From the NCBI RefSeq assembly GCF_018873765.1, contig NC_057924.1:5766001-5830000 (forward strand): a DNA stretch of 64,000 nucleotides, in the 5' to 3' direction. Numbering within the stretch: the first letter of the stretch is position 1; each line of letters opens with the position of its first letter. Origin of the DNA: Telopea speciosissima (lineage: Eukaryota; Streptophyta; Magnoliopsida; Proteales; Proteaceae). The notes below the pieces were generated by a model, which ran no database searches, had not been told where the DNA came from, and saw nothing but the letters and a program-made list of their open reading frames with translations. The translations under genes were made by a program, and so were the position numbers. Below, piece after piece: positions 33,583 to 45,959 of this stretch.

Positions 33583-36500
33583 ATTTAATGGTCATCTTGA
33601 GATCATGAACTGCCATATCCAGATCAACATAAGTGGATCCATAATACCATATCAAAGGGTTCTATATACATTTTCTCCATTGCATTTTCATTAAAGCTAC
33701 TTGGTTTCTTTCCCCTCTTGGATTAAAGAACAGAACTTTTCAAGAAATTATTTCATTGAAGATTGGTAGGTATGGTGGGTAGAACCAGCCAAATAATCAG
33801 AGAGACATCTTCTATTAGAATCCTCAATATTTAATTGGGTCATTTGCAGAGCTACAAACAAATTTATGTTTTAATGGTAAAATACCTAATAGTCGTATCT
33901 TGAAAGAGTTTCTGCTATAATCCTCTAATGCACCTAGTGAACTTGGGAGTTCTCTTTTGCCTTTAATCTTTTGTGGGTCCTTATGTTAGCATCCCATGTT
34001 TCTTTTCACAAAGACAAGATTGTGCTTTTGGGTAATTTTTGTTTAATCACAATAAAAGCTTAGTGTGTGCAGAGGGAGAAGAAAAGATTTCTACTAACCA
34101 GCTAAAGTGGTTGAGATGCTTGCACTTTGAGGGAATGAATACAAAAGCTGTTATACTCTTGTATTGTAAAAGAATTGTAGAAGTCATTAGATATATGGAT
34201 GAGTGAAAAGTGGACTAGGACTTGAGACTTTTAACTTTGGATTGCTGTAGTCTTTCCTTCTCCTATCTTTTCCAATATTGATTTAAAATGTGATTCTAGG
34301 GATGTTGTTAGACCAGCTCACCTTGTTGCAGATTTCACTTTTAGAAGGGGAATAGGTATCCATTAGTCTTTGGTTCTTGCTCCTCTGTTAATTGATGCAT
34401 TTTTTTTGGGTAAGATGTTAATTGATGTATTGGATCCTTCTTGTTGTAGTAGGTTCAGTCTTTTTTTGGGGGGGGGATCCTTCTAGGCGGCACTATGCCT
34501 AGTGAAGTATAATTCTTCATTATTTTCCATTTGACAGTACATGGGTTAGTCCATGTGATAGAAGACCTCACATCCATCTCAATGACTAAACTTTAGTTCA
34601 AATTAAGCAAGTAAAGTTGTTCAAACTCTGATTCAAAGTTGTAGTAAAATTAAAAAAATAAAAAACCATGGATTAACCCATCTTTTGTAATTTTAGCGAC
34701 ATTCTCTATAATTTTTAACCTGAAATTGTACCAATGAGATGTTTGTTTGGTCCTCTGTTGCATGGACTAACTCGGCCATGTATTGTCGTCATATAGCAAG
34801 TAATGAAGCGTTATAAACCCTTATTTTTATTAACTTAAAAATATAAAATAATTTTCTCTGAACTTTGAAACTTTTTCTAATGTTATAAAATAGCTGAAAA
34901 GGGACAGCTATTGGTGTCCCAAACTCACAATTGTCTGGGACATTTCAAGTCACAATAAAGATCTATACAATGACTTTTCATGGTTTTTGTGATTTTAGCA
35001 AAACCTTTATAAATATTATATCAGTGTGGGGGATCCAAATGTTGTGTTTGGCATGGGTCCATGTCTGGATATATGTTGCAATGAAAAAGAAAATGAGACA
35101 ACCTATATGTCTCTCTTTCCTATATTTAATATGATGGATGTCTCTACAATGAGATGATCTATTCATGAGCATCATGGTGATACAGTAATTGAGCAGACAT
35201 TATAGGTGGGCTCAAAACAATGCATCCAAAGAAAATAGTAAAACCTTCATTAATTATTGCTTTCCATTGAAGAAACTCAAACCCTACTTAATAAATCTTA
35301 AACCACAAGCATTGAACAAGAATAAAGTTAAGGATTCCTCTAATGATAGCCTCTAATGCTCATCATCTACTTAAAGACTCACCCTAGCTCATTTTTTATG
35401 GGTTTAAGATTACGTAGAAATTTATTAGGTTAAGCAACATAATTATAGTAAATAAGAACCCAATATCATGAAGACATCTGTTAGCAGTTGCTTGGTAGCT
35501 CTCACAAGTAGGGCACCACCTCTTAAGTCTTATCTTCCCCCCCCCCCCCTCCCACACTTTTGTCCCCTCTTGTAGCCCAAGTGGTGTTGTATCTAAGACC
35601 GTATATGAATGATTCTCTCTCTCTCTTTTCCTGACATTCTCTTTCATCTTTGTCCTATTGAGAAACCATGCATATCAATAGATGGTGTACGTCAGAATTG
35701 AGGTATAGCAACTCCAATGTGCCACTAGAGGATAGAAAAATTCCTCGAAAAAGATCTTAGTTATCATGTGTAATTATTCTTGTGTGGTTTCATGAAAAGC
35801 CGAAACAATATATCAGATGTAAGTAGCTTATAATGACTTGGGTATTCTCTCCTTAATTGCTAACTTTTAATGATGGATTCCACCCGAGTCCCAACCTGTG
35901 AGTGAGAAGGACACAGTGAAGAATACAACCACGTTAGTGAGCCTCGGTAGTCCAAGCAATTAACCATTGGGCTGAGCTGGGCCGGGCCGGGCCAGGCCTG
36001 GGCTATATTTGTGCTAGACACTTAAAATCACCTTATGTTTTGGGTTTTTGAGTTAGGTAGGGTGAAACACAAATCATGTAGTAGTAGCTTTTTGAGTGAC
36101 AAATCTCAACTCAGCCCATCACTTATCCTCAACTCATGTAGTTATTTCAGTTTTGCAGCTCAAGGGTTATCTTTCTTTTATTTCTGTAGTTGAATCTGAG
36201 CTTTGTATTACTCTTTCTCTTATCTGAAAAAGTGGCCTTTTATGACTGTTCTACCAAAGAAAAAGAGAGGGGGGGGGGGGGGGAAATTGGAAATTTCATC
36301 TTAAATTACAGTGTGAGATTCTTGAAACATTTACAAAGTTAAAACCAAATAGGAGACAGTTTCCCTTCACCCACGGCAAATTCCTTTGTTGAGGGCAACA
36401 ATATGGAGTAGGATGAGGATCATTACGAGGATATGGGCATTTTCAAACTTTCATCCTATATTGGAGAGATTAATGGCAATTAGATCATGGGTTTTCCTTA

Positions 36501-39500
36501 ACCCATGGTGGAATAAAAATTTCTGTTCTCAACCAAGCCCACTCCCTGTTGATTAATCCAATTATCACCTATATTGGGCCGTGACATGGGCCGTTAAACC
36601 GCGAATGAGCTTAGTTATACTTGCCTAATCCTATCTAAAATCCCATGCAAGATTAATGGCAAAAAGATCCCTACAACGCTGGAGTAGGGATTCCTTCCCA
36701 CTCCTCCTCACATAGTCATAAGGTTCATATTGACACACTTTCCTCTCATAAAATGTGGGTTTCCTATTGAACGAATTTATTTCCTATCCTCGTATTGGTA
36801 CAAAACTCCGAACCAAAACTAATTTACTTTATCTCTATTTGACACTTGAAGTGATATTTGCACATAACTTTTTACCTTTGTTTAATGGATTATGCTTTGA
36901 AATAGTGCCAAGGATATTTTGGACTTCCTACAGATCCTAATGGCTAGCTTTTTTTAATTAATGTATTATTTATTTTTAAATTTTATTTTCATATATTCGC
37001 TCAAATGAAATTATTATGAAGGGTTTAGATTTTTGGGTAAATTACATGTCACCTCCTAGTTTTCAAACGAAACTCAGATCACCCCTTGGTTTTTGAAAAA
37101 ACTCAAATCATTTAAATCTCTAAACTACCCTTGACCAATGTTGAAGATGAAGAAAGGGTAGTATTGTAAATTTAATTATAATGTTTTAGTACAAGGGTAA
37201 AATAGTCCTTTCATACCAATAACTAACGTACTAACACCGTTCTTTGAGAGGAGGTGATCGAGTTTTGTTTGAAAACCAGGAGGTGACATGTAATTTACCC
37301 TAGATTTTTTAAACAATTTGAATATCAACCTGCACGTAATAGATTGAATGAAACCCAAATTTTATAGATAGGTAAACCTCAAGTTCCCAGTCTACGTGTC
37401 AAATTTCAACTCAAAAGGAGTTTGCCATGTGGCAAATAAAGTATTGAAAATATAAGGGCTATGGAAGGATGTATAGACGTACACAAACAACTGAAAAACA
37501 CAAGAATGCATGGACATGCATGGAAAAGTATACATGTAGCTTGTAATTTGACATATGCCACGGTAAGCATCTGTCCACGTTGCTCAAAATGGTGGATCAT
37601 TCAAATAAGCTCATCTAAATGTAGAAGTGAAAACCAAAGATTTAGTTCATGGTATCGACAATGGTATCAGTTGTTAACGATATTGATACCAACACGTATC
37701 GTTTTGTATTGAGTCAGTAAGAGAACAAAATATCATTTTTTTCAAGTGCTTGACTTACTAATTGGAATTCCAAGCTCAACTTGCCAAACCTTGTCAAATT
37801 GCACAAATTCTTCCTCATGTATTGGCGTTGGTAACACAAAGGTGTTGAGCCTAATTCAAATCCACATTTAGTCAGTGTGGGTTTGAATTACAACTTGTAA
37901 TTAAGTTGTCTATTTAGTACAAAGATCTGAGTCAAAAACATGACTTATTAGGGCTTGATTAATCAACACATCACTTCATAATCAAGTACCCCTTTCCCAA
38001 AAAAAAAAATTTGTCATCTACTAAGTAAGCTTTTGAAACATAGAAGGCTACTTTATGGAAGATTATCCTCCCAAACTTTATTGCTAGGACTAAACCCCAA
38101 ATTAATTAAAGTTTAAGTGGGTTTTAGTCCAAGCTAAAACCAAGGTGATAACAACCTCAAGAGAACCCAAAGACAAGTCAACCCTCACCAAGTACCAAGT
38201 CTCTTGTGGAGTTGATGAGAGATCAATCCAACTATCGATTCTTTTGAATTGACGTTCATGGCGGCTCCACTATGTCCTAGTGTTTTTCATAAGCGGCAAA
38301 TATATAATCCTTTCCTGGCAGTTTCACTTTGTCTCTAGGTAGCCTTCTTTCGTGTGAGAATTGACACCGGAGATTGATTGCTTTAATATCATTGATACGA
38401 ATCTCAAGAGAGTTCGCTTCTTAAATCGGCTTGTAAAGCAAAGGAATCCAAAACCATATCAACCTCCACGAAATCTTTTTATGAAAATCGATGTAGGTTC
38501 CACCCCTATATGACTGATATGGGATCGTAACACAACGTTATGTGGAAAAGATCATGCCCAGTCAAGCCTACATGACCTTATTTTGACCTAGGGGTGTCAA
38601 TCAATTGGTTCACCTTGAATTTTATCAATTTTGGTTTCGATTTGATTCAATTTAGTCTTTTAACGAGTCGATTTGATGGGCTCTTATCGTCCATTATCGG
38701 GTTCTTCTTGTTTCAATTCAATATTAGTTGGTCCAATTTGATTCGATTCGATTTTTTACCAATTTCATAAAAGCTTAAATCTAAACCAAATTGATCAGGA
38801 TTCAATTTGATTCGATCCAAGTTTTTTATTGGTTTTAGTTGGTCTAATTGGTTCAGGTCCAAAACTAACAATTCCCTACCCTTGAAAAATTATCTCCTGC
38901 AATTTCCTATCCGGTCTAATTCCCTAATGTCTGTAATAAGAGGGGAGATGGACCCCACCCGGGCAGAGGTGAAATCGTTATTGCACCCCTCTTGTTAGAG
39001 GCACTAGGGGAACTAGACTGGATAGAAAATTACAGGGGATAAAGATCCCCCTACCCTCACCTAATCTCAGTAGGAGCCCTGCCCGTAGTATATAATATTT
39101 CAAGCCAACCAACCATTAGACATTAGTGTGGTAAAGCCTGAAGCAACGAAGCTTTTGTCCAAAGACTAAAGTGCCATTAATGGAGAAAATAAAGCCAATA
39201 CAAGTGTGAACGAGGTTTTGGATCGAATCTAAGAATGTAACTGTATCAGAGTCCGTGTGAACACGGAAGCACAAAGGGAATCTTTTAAATTAAAAGACGT
39301 GTATGGAATGTGGATTAGCTTTTTTCCACATGTCCATCTTCAAACCCATTAATCATTCTTTAATGATTTGAAAGATTTGGTAACTATTCTTTCCAATTGT
39401 ATAATATTTCAAGTCGGCAGCATTTCCTAGTTTTTTTTTTCTATAGGATCCGGTATCGATACATATCGGCTGATACGATTTAAAAATGATATTTTAATTG

Positions 39501-39885
39501 AAATTGATTCAACATGGATCGATACAGATTAGCTGTATTGGTATCGGTAGCGGTGACGACCGATATCGACATTAGTATTGTGAATTAAAACCTTGATTGG
39601 ACCGATTTTTATAGATCATGAAAGCCTGAGAAACTGAGCAATTTTCCCTATAATTTGTTTGGCTCTCACTAATCACTTATGACTATAATTCAAAGAAGGG
39701 TCTAATTTCTCTCCACCCACGGTGAATGCCGTAGGATGGGTTTGTGAACTGTCCTCTATGGGTGGAGGAAAACTTTGTTGAACCCCTCCTCCTCACCCAA
39801 TATAGGTTCATTATATATTCTCCTTTATTAGTTGAACATCCGAAATTCCCTCCAAGTATTTCGAATGGGTGAAGGCCAAAAAAAT
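33583..39885 (+). repeat. Large tandem duplication, unit A (6.3 kb)
   Basis: Unit A matches unit B (39886-44390) through most of its length in the same direction, for example GATCATGAACTGCCATATCC at 33600 and 39908, and TGTTGTGTTTGGCATGGGTC at about 35040 and 41357. Unit A contains about 1.8 kb (about 35878-37690) that unit B lacks. That part includes a poly-G run near 36276, a CCGGGCCGGGCC scrap near 35980 and AT-rich DNA. There is no gene, only short chance frames. It includes a foldback MITE at 38890. Confidence 0.9.
38890..39042. mobile_element. Foldback MITE with TTATC ends (in unit A)
   Basis: Starts TTATCTCCTGCAATTTCC and ends with GGGGATAA, with a GC-rich centre containing CACCCGGGCAG. 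It shares this plan with the elements at 4192 and 57824. The same copy is present in unit B, so it was there before the duplication. Confidence 0.6.
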
Positions 39886-40744
39886 TAAATTTAATGGCCA
39901 TCTGGAGATCATGAACTGCCATATCCAGATCAAGATAAGTGGATCCATAATACCATATCAAAGGGTTCTAGATACATTTCTCCATTGCATTTTCATTAAA
40001 GCTACTTGATTTCTTTCCCCCCTTGGATTAACGAACAGAACTTTTCAAGAAATTATTTCATTGAAGATTGGTAGGTATGGTGGGTAGACCAGCCAAATAA
40101 TCAGAGAGACATCTTCTATTAGAATCCCCAATATTTAGTTGGGCCATTTGCAGAGTTATAAACAAATTTATGTTTTAATGGTAAAATACCTAGTAGTCTT
40201 ATCTTGAATGAGTTTCTGCTATAATCCTCTAACGCACCTAGTGAACTTGGGAGTTCTCTTTTGCCTTTAATCTTTTGTGGGTCCTTATGTTAGCATCCCA
40301 TGTTTCTTTTCACAAAGACAAGATTGTGCTTTTGGGTAATTTTTGTTTAATCTCAATAAAAGCTTAGTGTGTGCAGTGGGAGAAGAAAAGATTTCTACTA
40401 ACCAGCTAAAGTGGTTGAGATGCTTGCACTTTAAGGGAATGAATACAAAAGTTGTTATACTCTTGTATTGTAAAAGAATTTTAGAAATCATCAGATATAT
40501 GGATGAGTGAAAAGTGGACTGGGACTTGAGACTTTTAACTTTGGATTGCTGTAGTCTTTCCTTCTCCTATCTTTTCCAATATTGATTTAAAATGTGATTC
40601 TAGGGATGTTGTTAGACCAGCTCACCTTGATGCAGATTTCACTTTTAGAAGGGGAATAGGTATCCATTTGTCTTTGGTTCTTGCTCCTCTGTTAATTGAT
40701 GTATCAGGTCCTTCTTGTTCTAGTAGGTTCAGTTTTTTTTTTTT

Positions 40745-40796
40745 TGGGTGGGGGTGGGGGGGGGGGGGGGGGGGGGTTGGGGAGGGGGGTGGTCTT
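40745..40796 (+). repeat. G-rich tract, quadruplex candidate
   Basis: Almost pure G for about 45 bp with single T interruptions, after a T run. The matching point in unit A (about 34466) has only about 9 G, so the tract grew in unit B after the duplication. Its length may also be a sequencing or assembly weak point. Confidence 0.6.
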
Positions 40797-43404
40797 TCTA
40801 GGCGGCACTATGCCTAGTGAAGTATAATTCTTCACTATTTTCCATTTGGCAGTAGTCTATGTGATAAAGGACCTCACATACATCTCAATGGCCAAACTTT
40901 AGTTCAAATTAAGTAAGTAAAGTTGTGCAAACTCTCTTTCAAAGTTTTAGTAAAATTACTAAAAAGAAAACCATGGATTAACTCATCTATTGTAATCTTA
41001 GCTACATTCTTTACAATTTTTAACCTGAAATTTTACCAATGAGATGTTTATTTGGTCCTCTATCGCATGGACTAACTCGGCCATGTACTATCGTCATATA
41101 GCAAGTAATGAAGCGTTATACTTCACTAGACATAGCGACAGGAAAAAAAAACCCTTATTTTTATTAACTTAAAAATATAAAATAATTTTCTCTAAACTTT
41201 GAAACTTTTTCTAATGTTATAAAATAGTTGAAAAGGGCAACTCACAATTGTCTGGGACATTTCAAGTCACAATACAGATCTATACAATGACTTTTCATGG
41301 TTTTTGTGATTTTAGCAAAACCTTTATAAATATTATATCAGTGTGGGGGATCCAAATGTTGTGTTTGGCATGGGTCCATGTCTGGATATATGTTGCAATG
41401 AAAAAGTAAATGAGACAACCTATATGTCTCTCTTTCCTATTTAATATGATGGATGTCTCTAAAATGAGAAGATCTATTCATGATACTGCATCATGGTGAT
41501 ACACTAATTGAGCAGACATTATAGGTGGGCTCAAAACAATGAATCCAAAGAAAATAGTAAAACCTTCATTAATTATTGCTTTCCATTGAAGAAACTCAAA
41601 CCCTACTTAATAAATCTTAAACCACAAGCATTGAACAAGAATAAAGTTAAGGATTCCTCTAATGATAGCCTCTAATGCTCATCATCTACTTAAAGACTCA
41701 CCCTAGCTCATTTTATATGGGTTTAAGATTACGTAGAAATTTATTAGGTTAAGCAACATAATTATAGTAAATAAGAACCCAATATCATGAAGACATCTGT
41801 TAACGCAGTTCCTTGGTAGCCCTTACTAGTAGGGCACCACTTCTTTAAGTCTTATCTCCCCACCCACCCCCAACTTTTGCCCTCTTGTAGCTCAAGTGGT
41901 ACTGTATCTAAGACCGTATATGAATGATTTTCTCTCTCTTTTCCTGACACTCTCTGTCATCTTCGTCCTATTGATAAACCGTGCATATCAATAGATGGTG
42001 TACGTCAGAATTGAGGTATAGCAACTCCAATGTGCCACCAGAGGATAAAAAAATTCCTCGAAAAAGATCTTAGTTCCCATGTGTAATTATTCTTGTGTGG
42101 TTTCATGTAAAAGTCGATCGAATCAGATGTAAGTAACTTATAATGCCTTGGGCATCCTCTTCTTAATTGCTAACTTTTAATGATGAATTAAAATGGAATT
42201 AGTCAAGTGCTTGACTAACACCAACACGTACCATTCTGTATTGAGCCAACAAGGGATCAAAATATCATTTTTTTTCAAGTGCTTGACTTACTAATTGGAA
42301 TTCCAAGCTCAACTTGCCAAACCTTGTCAAATTGCACAAATTCTTCCTCATGTATTGGCGTTGGTACACAGAGGTGTTGAGCCTAATTCAAATTCACATT
42401 TAGTCAGTGTGGGTTTGAATTACAACTTGTAATTAAGTTGTCTATTTAGTACAAAGATCTGAGTAAAAAATCTGACTTATAAGGGCTTGATTAATCAACA
42501 CATCACTTCAAAATCAAGTAGTCCTTTCCCCCAAAAAAAATTAAAAAAAAGTCATTTACTAAGTAAGCTTTTGAAACATAGAAGGCTACTTTTTGGAAGG
42601 TTGTCTTCTCAAACTTTATTGCTAGGACTAAACCCCAAACTAATTAGAGTTTAAGTGGGTTTAAGTCCAAGCTAAAACCAAGGTGATATCAACTTCAAGA
42701 GAACCCAAAGACATGTCAACCCTCATCAAGTACCAAGTCTCTTGTGGAAATCCAACCATGTATTCTTTTGAATTGACGTTCATGGCGGCTCCACTATGAT
42801 CTAGTGTTTTTCATAAGCGGCAAATAGTCCTTTCCTTGCAGTTTCACTTTGTCTCTAGGTAGCTTTCTTTCGTGTGAGAATTGACACCGGAGATTTATTG
42901 CTTTAATATCACTGATACGAATCTCAAGAGAGTTCGTTTCTTAAATTAGCTTGTAAAACAAAGGAATCCAAAACCATATCAACCCCCACGAACTCCTTTT
43001 ATGAAAACCGATGTGGGTTCCACCCCTATATGACTGATATGGGATTGTAACACAACATCATGTGGAAAAGGTCATGCCCAGCCAAGCCTACATGACCTTA
43101 TTTTGACCTAGGGATGTCAATCAATCGGTTCAGCTTGAATTTTATCGATTTTGGTTTCGATTTGATTCGGTTTAGTCTTTTATCGAGTTGATTTTATGGG
43201 CTCTTATTGTCCATTATCGAGTTCTTCTTGTTTTAATTTAGTTTTAGTCTGTCCAATCTGGTTTGATTTTTTACCAATTTCATAAAAGCCTAAATCTAAA
43301 CCAAACTGATAAGGATTCGATTTGATTCGATCCAAGTTTTTTATTGGTTTTAGGTAGTTTAATCGGTTCAGATCCAAAATTAACAATTCCGTACCCTTGA
43401 AAAA

Positions 43405-43556
43405 TTATCTCCTGCAATTTCCTGCCTGGTCCAATTCCGTAGGACCTGTAATAAGAGGGGGATGGATCCCACCCGGGCAGGGGTGAAATAATCATTGCAC
43501 CCCTCTTGTTAAAGGCACTAGGAGAATTAGACCGGACTGGAAATTACAGGGGATAA
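43405..43556. mobile_element. Foldback MITE with TTATC ends (in unit B)
   Basis: The unit-B counterpart of the element at 38890-39042, with the same ends (TTATCTCCTGCAATTTCC ... GGGGATAA) and the centre CACCCGGGCAGGGG. Differences from the unit-A copy date the divergence of the two units. Confidence 0.6.
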
Positions 43557-44390
43557 AGATCCCCCCTACCCTCACCTAATCTAAGTAGGAGCCCTACCCG
43601 TAGTATATAATATTTCAAGCCAACCAACCATTAGTGTGGTAAAGCCTGAAGCAACGAAACTTTTGTCCAAAGGCGAAAGTGCCATTAATGGAGAAAATAA
43701 AGCCACTACAAGTGTGAACGAGGTTTTGGATAGAATCTAAGAATGTTACTGTATCAGAGTCCGTGTGAACACGGAAGCACAAAGGGAATCTTTTTAAATT
43801 AAAAGACGTGTATGGAATGTGGATTAGCTTCTTTTTTTTTTCAGACCTACATCTTCAAACCCATTAATCATTCTTTAATCATTTGAAAGATTTGGTAACT
43901 AATCTTTCCAATTGTATAATATTTCACGTCGGCAGCATTTCCTAGTTTTTTTTCCTATATGATACAGTGTCGATACATATCAGCTGATACGGTTTAATAA
44001 TGATATTTTAATTGAAATTGATTCAACATGGATTGATACGGATTGGTTGTATTGGTATAAGTAGCGACGATGACCGATATCGACACTAGTATTGTGAATT
44101 AAAACCTTGATTGGACCGATTTCTATAGTTCATGAAATCATGAGAAACTAGGCAATTTAACCTATAATTTGCTTGGCTCTCACTAATCACTTACGTTTAT
44201 AATTCAAAGAAGGGTTGAGTTTCTCTCCACCCACGATGAATGCTCTAGGATGGATTTGTGAACTGTCCTCTACGGGTGGTGGAAATCTTTCTCCTTCAAA
44301 GAATAAATTTAAAATGATTTAGGCTCATTATTTACTAGTTGAACGTTCGAATTTTCCTCCAAGTCTTTCGAATGGGTGAAGGCAAAAAAA

Positions 44391-45445
44391 ATTTTTGGTA
44401 GAAAGGGTGAAAGCAAATCACTCCTAATATTAATTAGGTGGAATATTTTTCTACTCCTTCGGTTCTAGAGGGTATCTATGAACCGACACAAATTCCGACC
44501 ATGTGAAAGTCTAGACAAAGCTGACACTGTGGACATTTAGAGACCGTCACTCGGTATATCAAGTTTCAATTAAAATGGAATTATTCAAGTGATAAAATAA
44601 AATTGGAAAGATCTCATAAACATTGAAAATTTTAAATTAACCATCGATTACATTACGATACTGATGGGATATATCGGCTCGTATTGATCTAAAATTCAAG
44701 AAAGAGTTTTTTTTACCAATACGTACTTTCAATCTATTTGGGTAAGACACGATGGCCACTTTCCACTCCTTGGCTATCTATTTTATGTAATTCAAATATC
44801 TTGAGCAAAGCTCGCATCAATAAATAAGCCTATTTTAAATAATAATAAAAAAAGAAAAAAAAATCCATATTGGTATGGATACATATCGGCCGATACACGA
44901 ATATGATACCAATACTATAAATAAAAAGAGAAGGTTAAGTGATTAGCTACCAAAACCACATCAGAAAACAGTAAGATCATGGGGCCCATTAGGGTATAAC
45001 AAATCCAACGTCCCTAATACCCTAATTTGCAGAAAACTGAACATTTTCTTTCTTTCTTTGCTTTTCATTCTGTCGCGTACTTTGTTGCACTTTATGTCTT
45101 GTTTTTCCTAAACAAGAAACCCAATTTGCAACAACTTTCATTATTAATTCATAGATCACAAACCAACTAATTAAGACACTAAATTAGTGTTTCTATCAAT
45201 ATAATCTGTAACATCCAATCAAGGTTTCACGCGTCATTTGATAGATCTTGTTAGAATTTCAGATCATCTCTGCAACAAGAAAGAAAGAAAACAAATAGAG
45301 AGAGGTGTGAAGAAGAGGGAAAATTCCAATTAATTAATATGAACATTAAAAAGAAGAATCTGATTAATCTCTGCTATAACTCATTTTATGTACAATGGGG
45401 TTTTGAGACAGAAGAAGGATTCTTCAGATTCAAATGGAAAAGAAA
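44391..45445. other. Spacer and 3' flank of the PADRE gene
   Basis: No gene is seen. ATACATATCGGCCGATAC-type words occur near 44880. The right part should hold the 3' UTR of the minus-strand gene ending at 45446. Confidence 0.5.
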
Positions 45446-45829
45446 TCATTCAGGGATGCTCTGAAGTGCAGGTCTCCAAGATCTGTGATGAACTTGATGT
45501 CTATCGTCGCCAACAATCATCAAATGTGCAAGCATCTGTTGTACGGACATACGACCTTGAACATCTACTTTCCCTATCAACTCTTCCAATTGCTTCTTTG
45601 TAATCTTAATCTTTACTTCCGTCACAGCAACACCACCAGCAGAAACCATTCCTCCTCCTCTGTTCATCATCTTTTTCTTCTTCTGCATCTTTTCTGGATT
45701 AGCTTCTTCTTCTCTCTTTCGATCACTCTTCTTGGTGAAGATCAACTTCTCCGGTTGTGGAGAACCCCAATCATCGCCTCCCCATGTCATGTCTGAATCT
45801 GAAGATTCATGTCGAATGCAATTCCCCAT
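45446..45829 (-). CDS. PADRE (DUF4228) domain protein, N-myristoylation signal
   Basis: A single-exon gene of 127 aa. It starts MGNCIRHESSDSDMTWGGDD, where Gly2 and Cys4 form a classic myristoylation and palmitoylation signal, so membrane attachment is likely. A lysine-rich linker (KKSDRKREEE, MQKKKKMMN) leads to the conserved C-terminal block VKIKITKKQLEELIGKVDVQ, SVQQMLAHL and HHRSWRPALQSIPE. This matches small plant PADRE/DUF4228 proteins, many of which respond to stress and pathogens; the biochemical role is unknown. The ATG at 45829 is the first Met of the frame and gives the family's usual N-terminus. A TATAAAT box on the minus strand at 45959-45953 lies about 125 bp upstream. The length is normal for the family and the frame is intact. 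Confidence 0.88.
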   Translation of the reverse strand: MGNCIRHESSDSDMTWGGDDWGSPQPEKLIFTKKSDRKREEEANPEKMQKKKKMMNRGGGMVSAGGVAVTEVKIKITKKQLEELIGKVDVQGRMSVQQMLAHLMIVGDDRHQVHHRSWRPALQSIPE

Positions 45830-45952
45830 TTTGGATCTGTTTCTTCTTGTTGTAATCTCTTTTTCTTCTCTTGTTCTTCTTCTTCTTCTCTGTGTGTGGA
45901 ATTAATGAACAAATAAAGAGAGCAAGATCTGAGCTCAGGAGAAAAATTTCCA

Positions 45953-45959
45953 ATTTATA
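45953..45959 (-). promoter_or_regulatory. TATA box of the PADRE gene
   Basis: TATAAAT on the minus strand about 125 bp before the start codon at 45829, a usual distance for a plant gene with a short 5' UTR. The interval is CT/GA-rich (TTCTTCTTCTTC on the plus strand), common in plant leaders. Confidence 0.45.

Larger units (their letters stand above)
39886..44390 (+). repeat. Large tandem duplication, unit B (4.5 kb)
   Basis: Direct copy of unit A lying immediately next to it. The junction is a GGCCAAAAAAATT-like sequence at about 39868-39884, and a similar GGCAAAAAAAATTTT closes unit B near 44380. Relative to A it has a 1.8-kb gap at about 42200 where GTGCTTGACT words flank the join, and an expanded G run at 40748-40790. 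Substitutions and small indels between A and B are frequent, so the duplication is not recent. No gene is seen. Confidence 0.9.
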
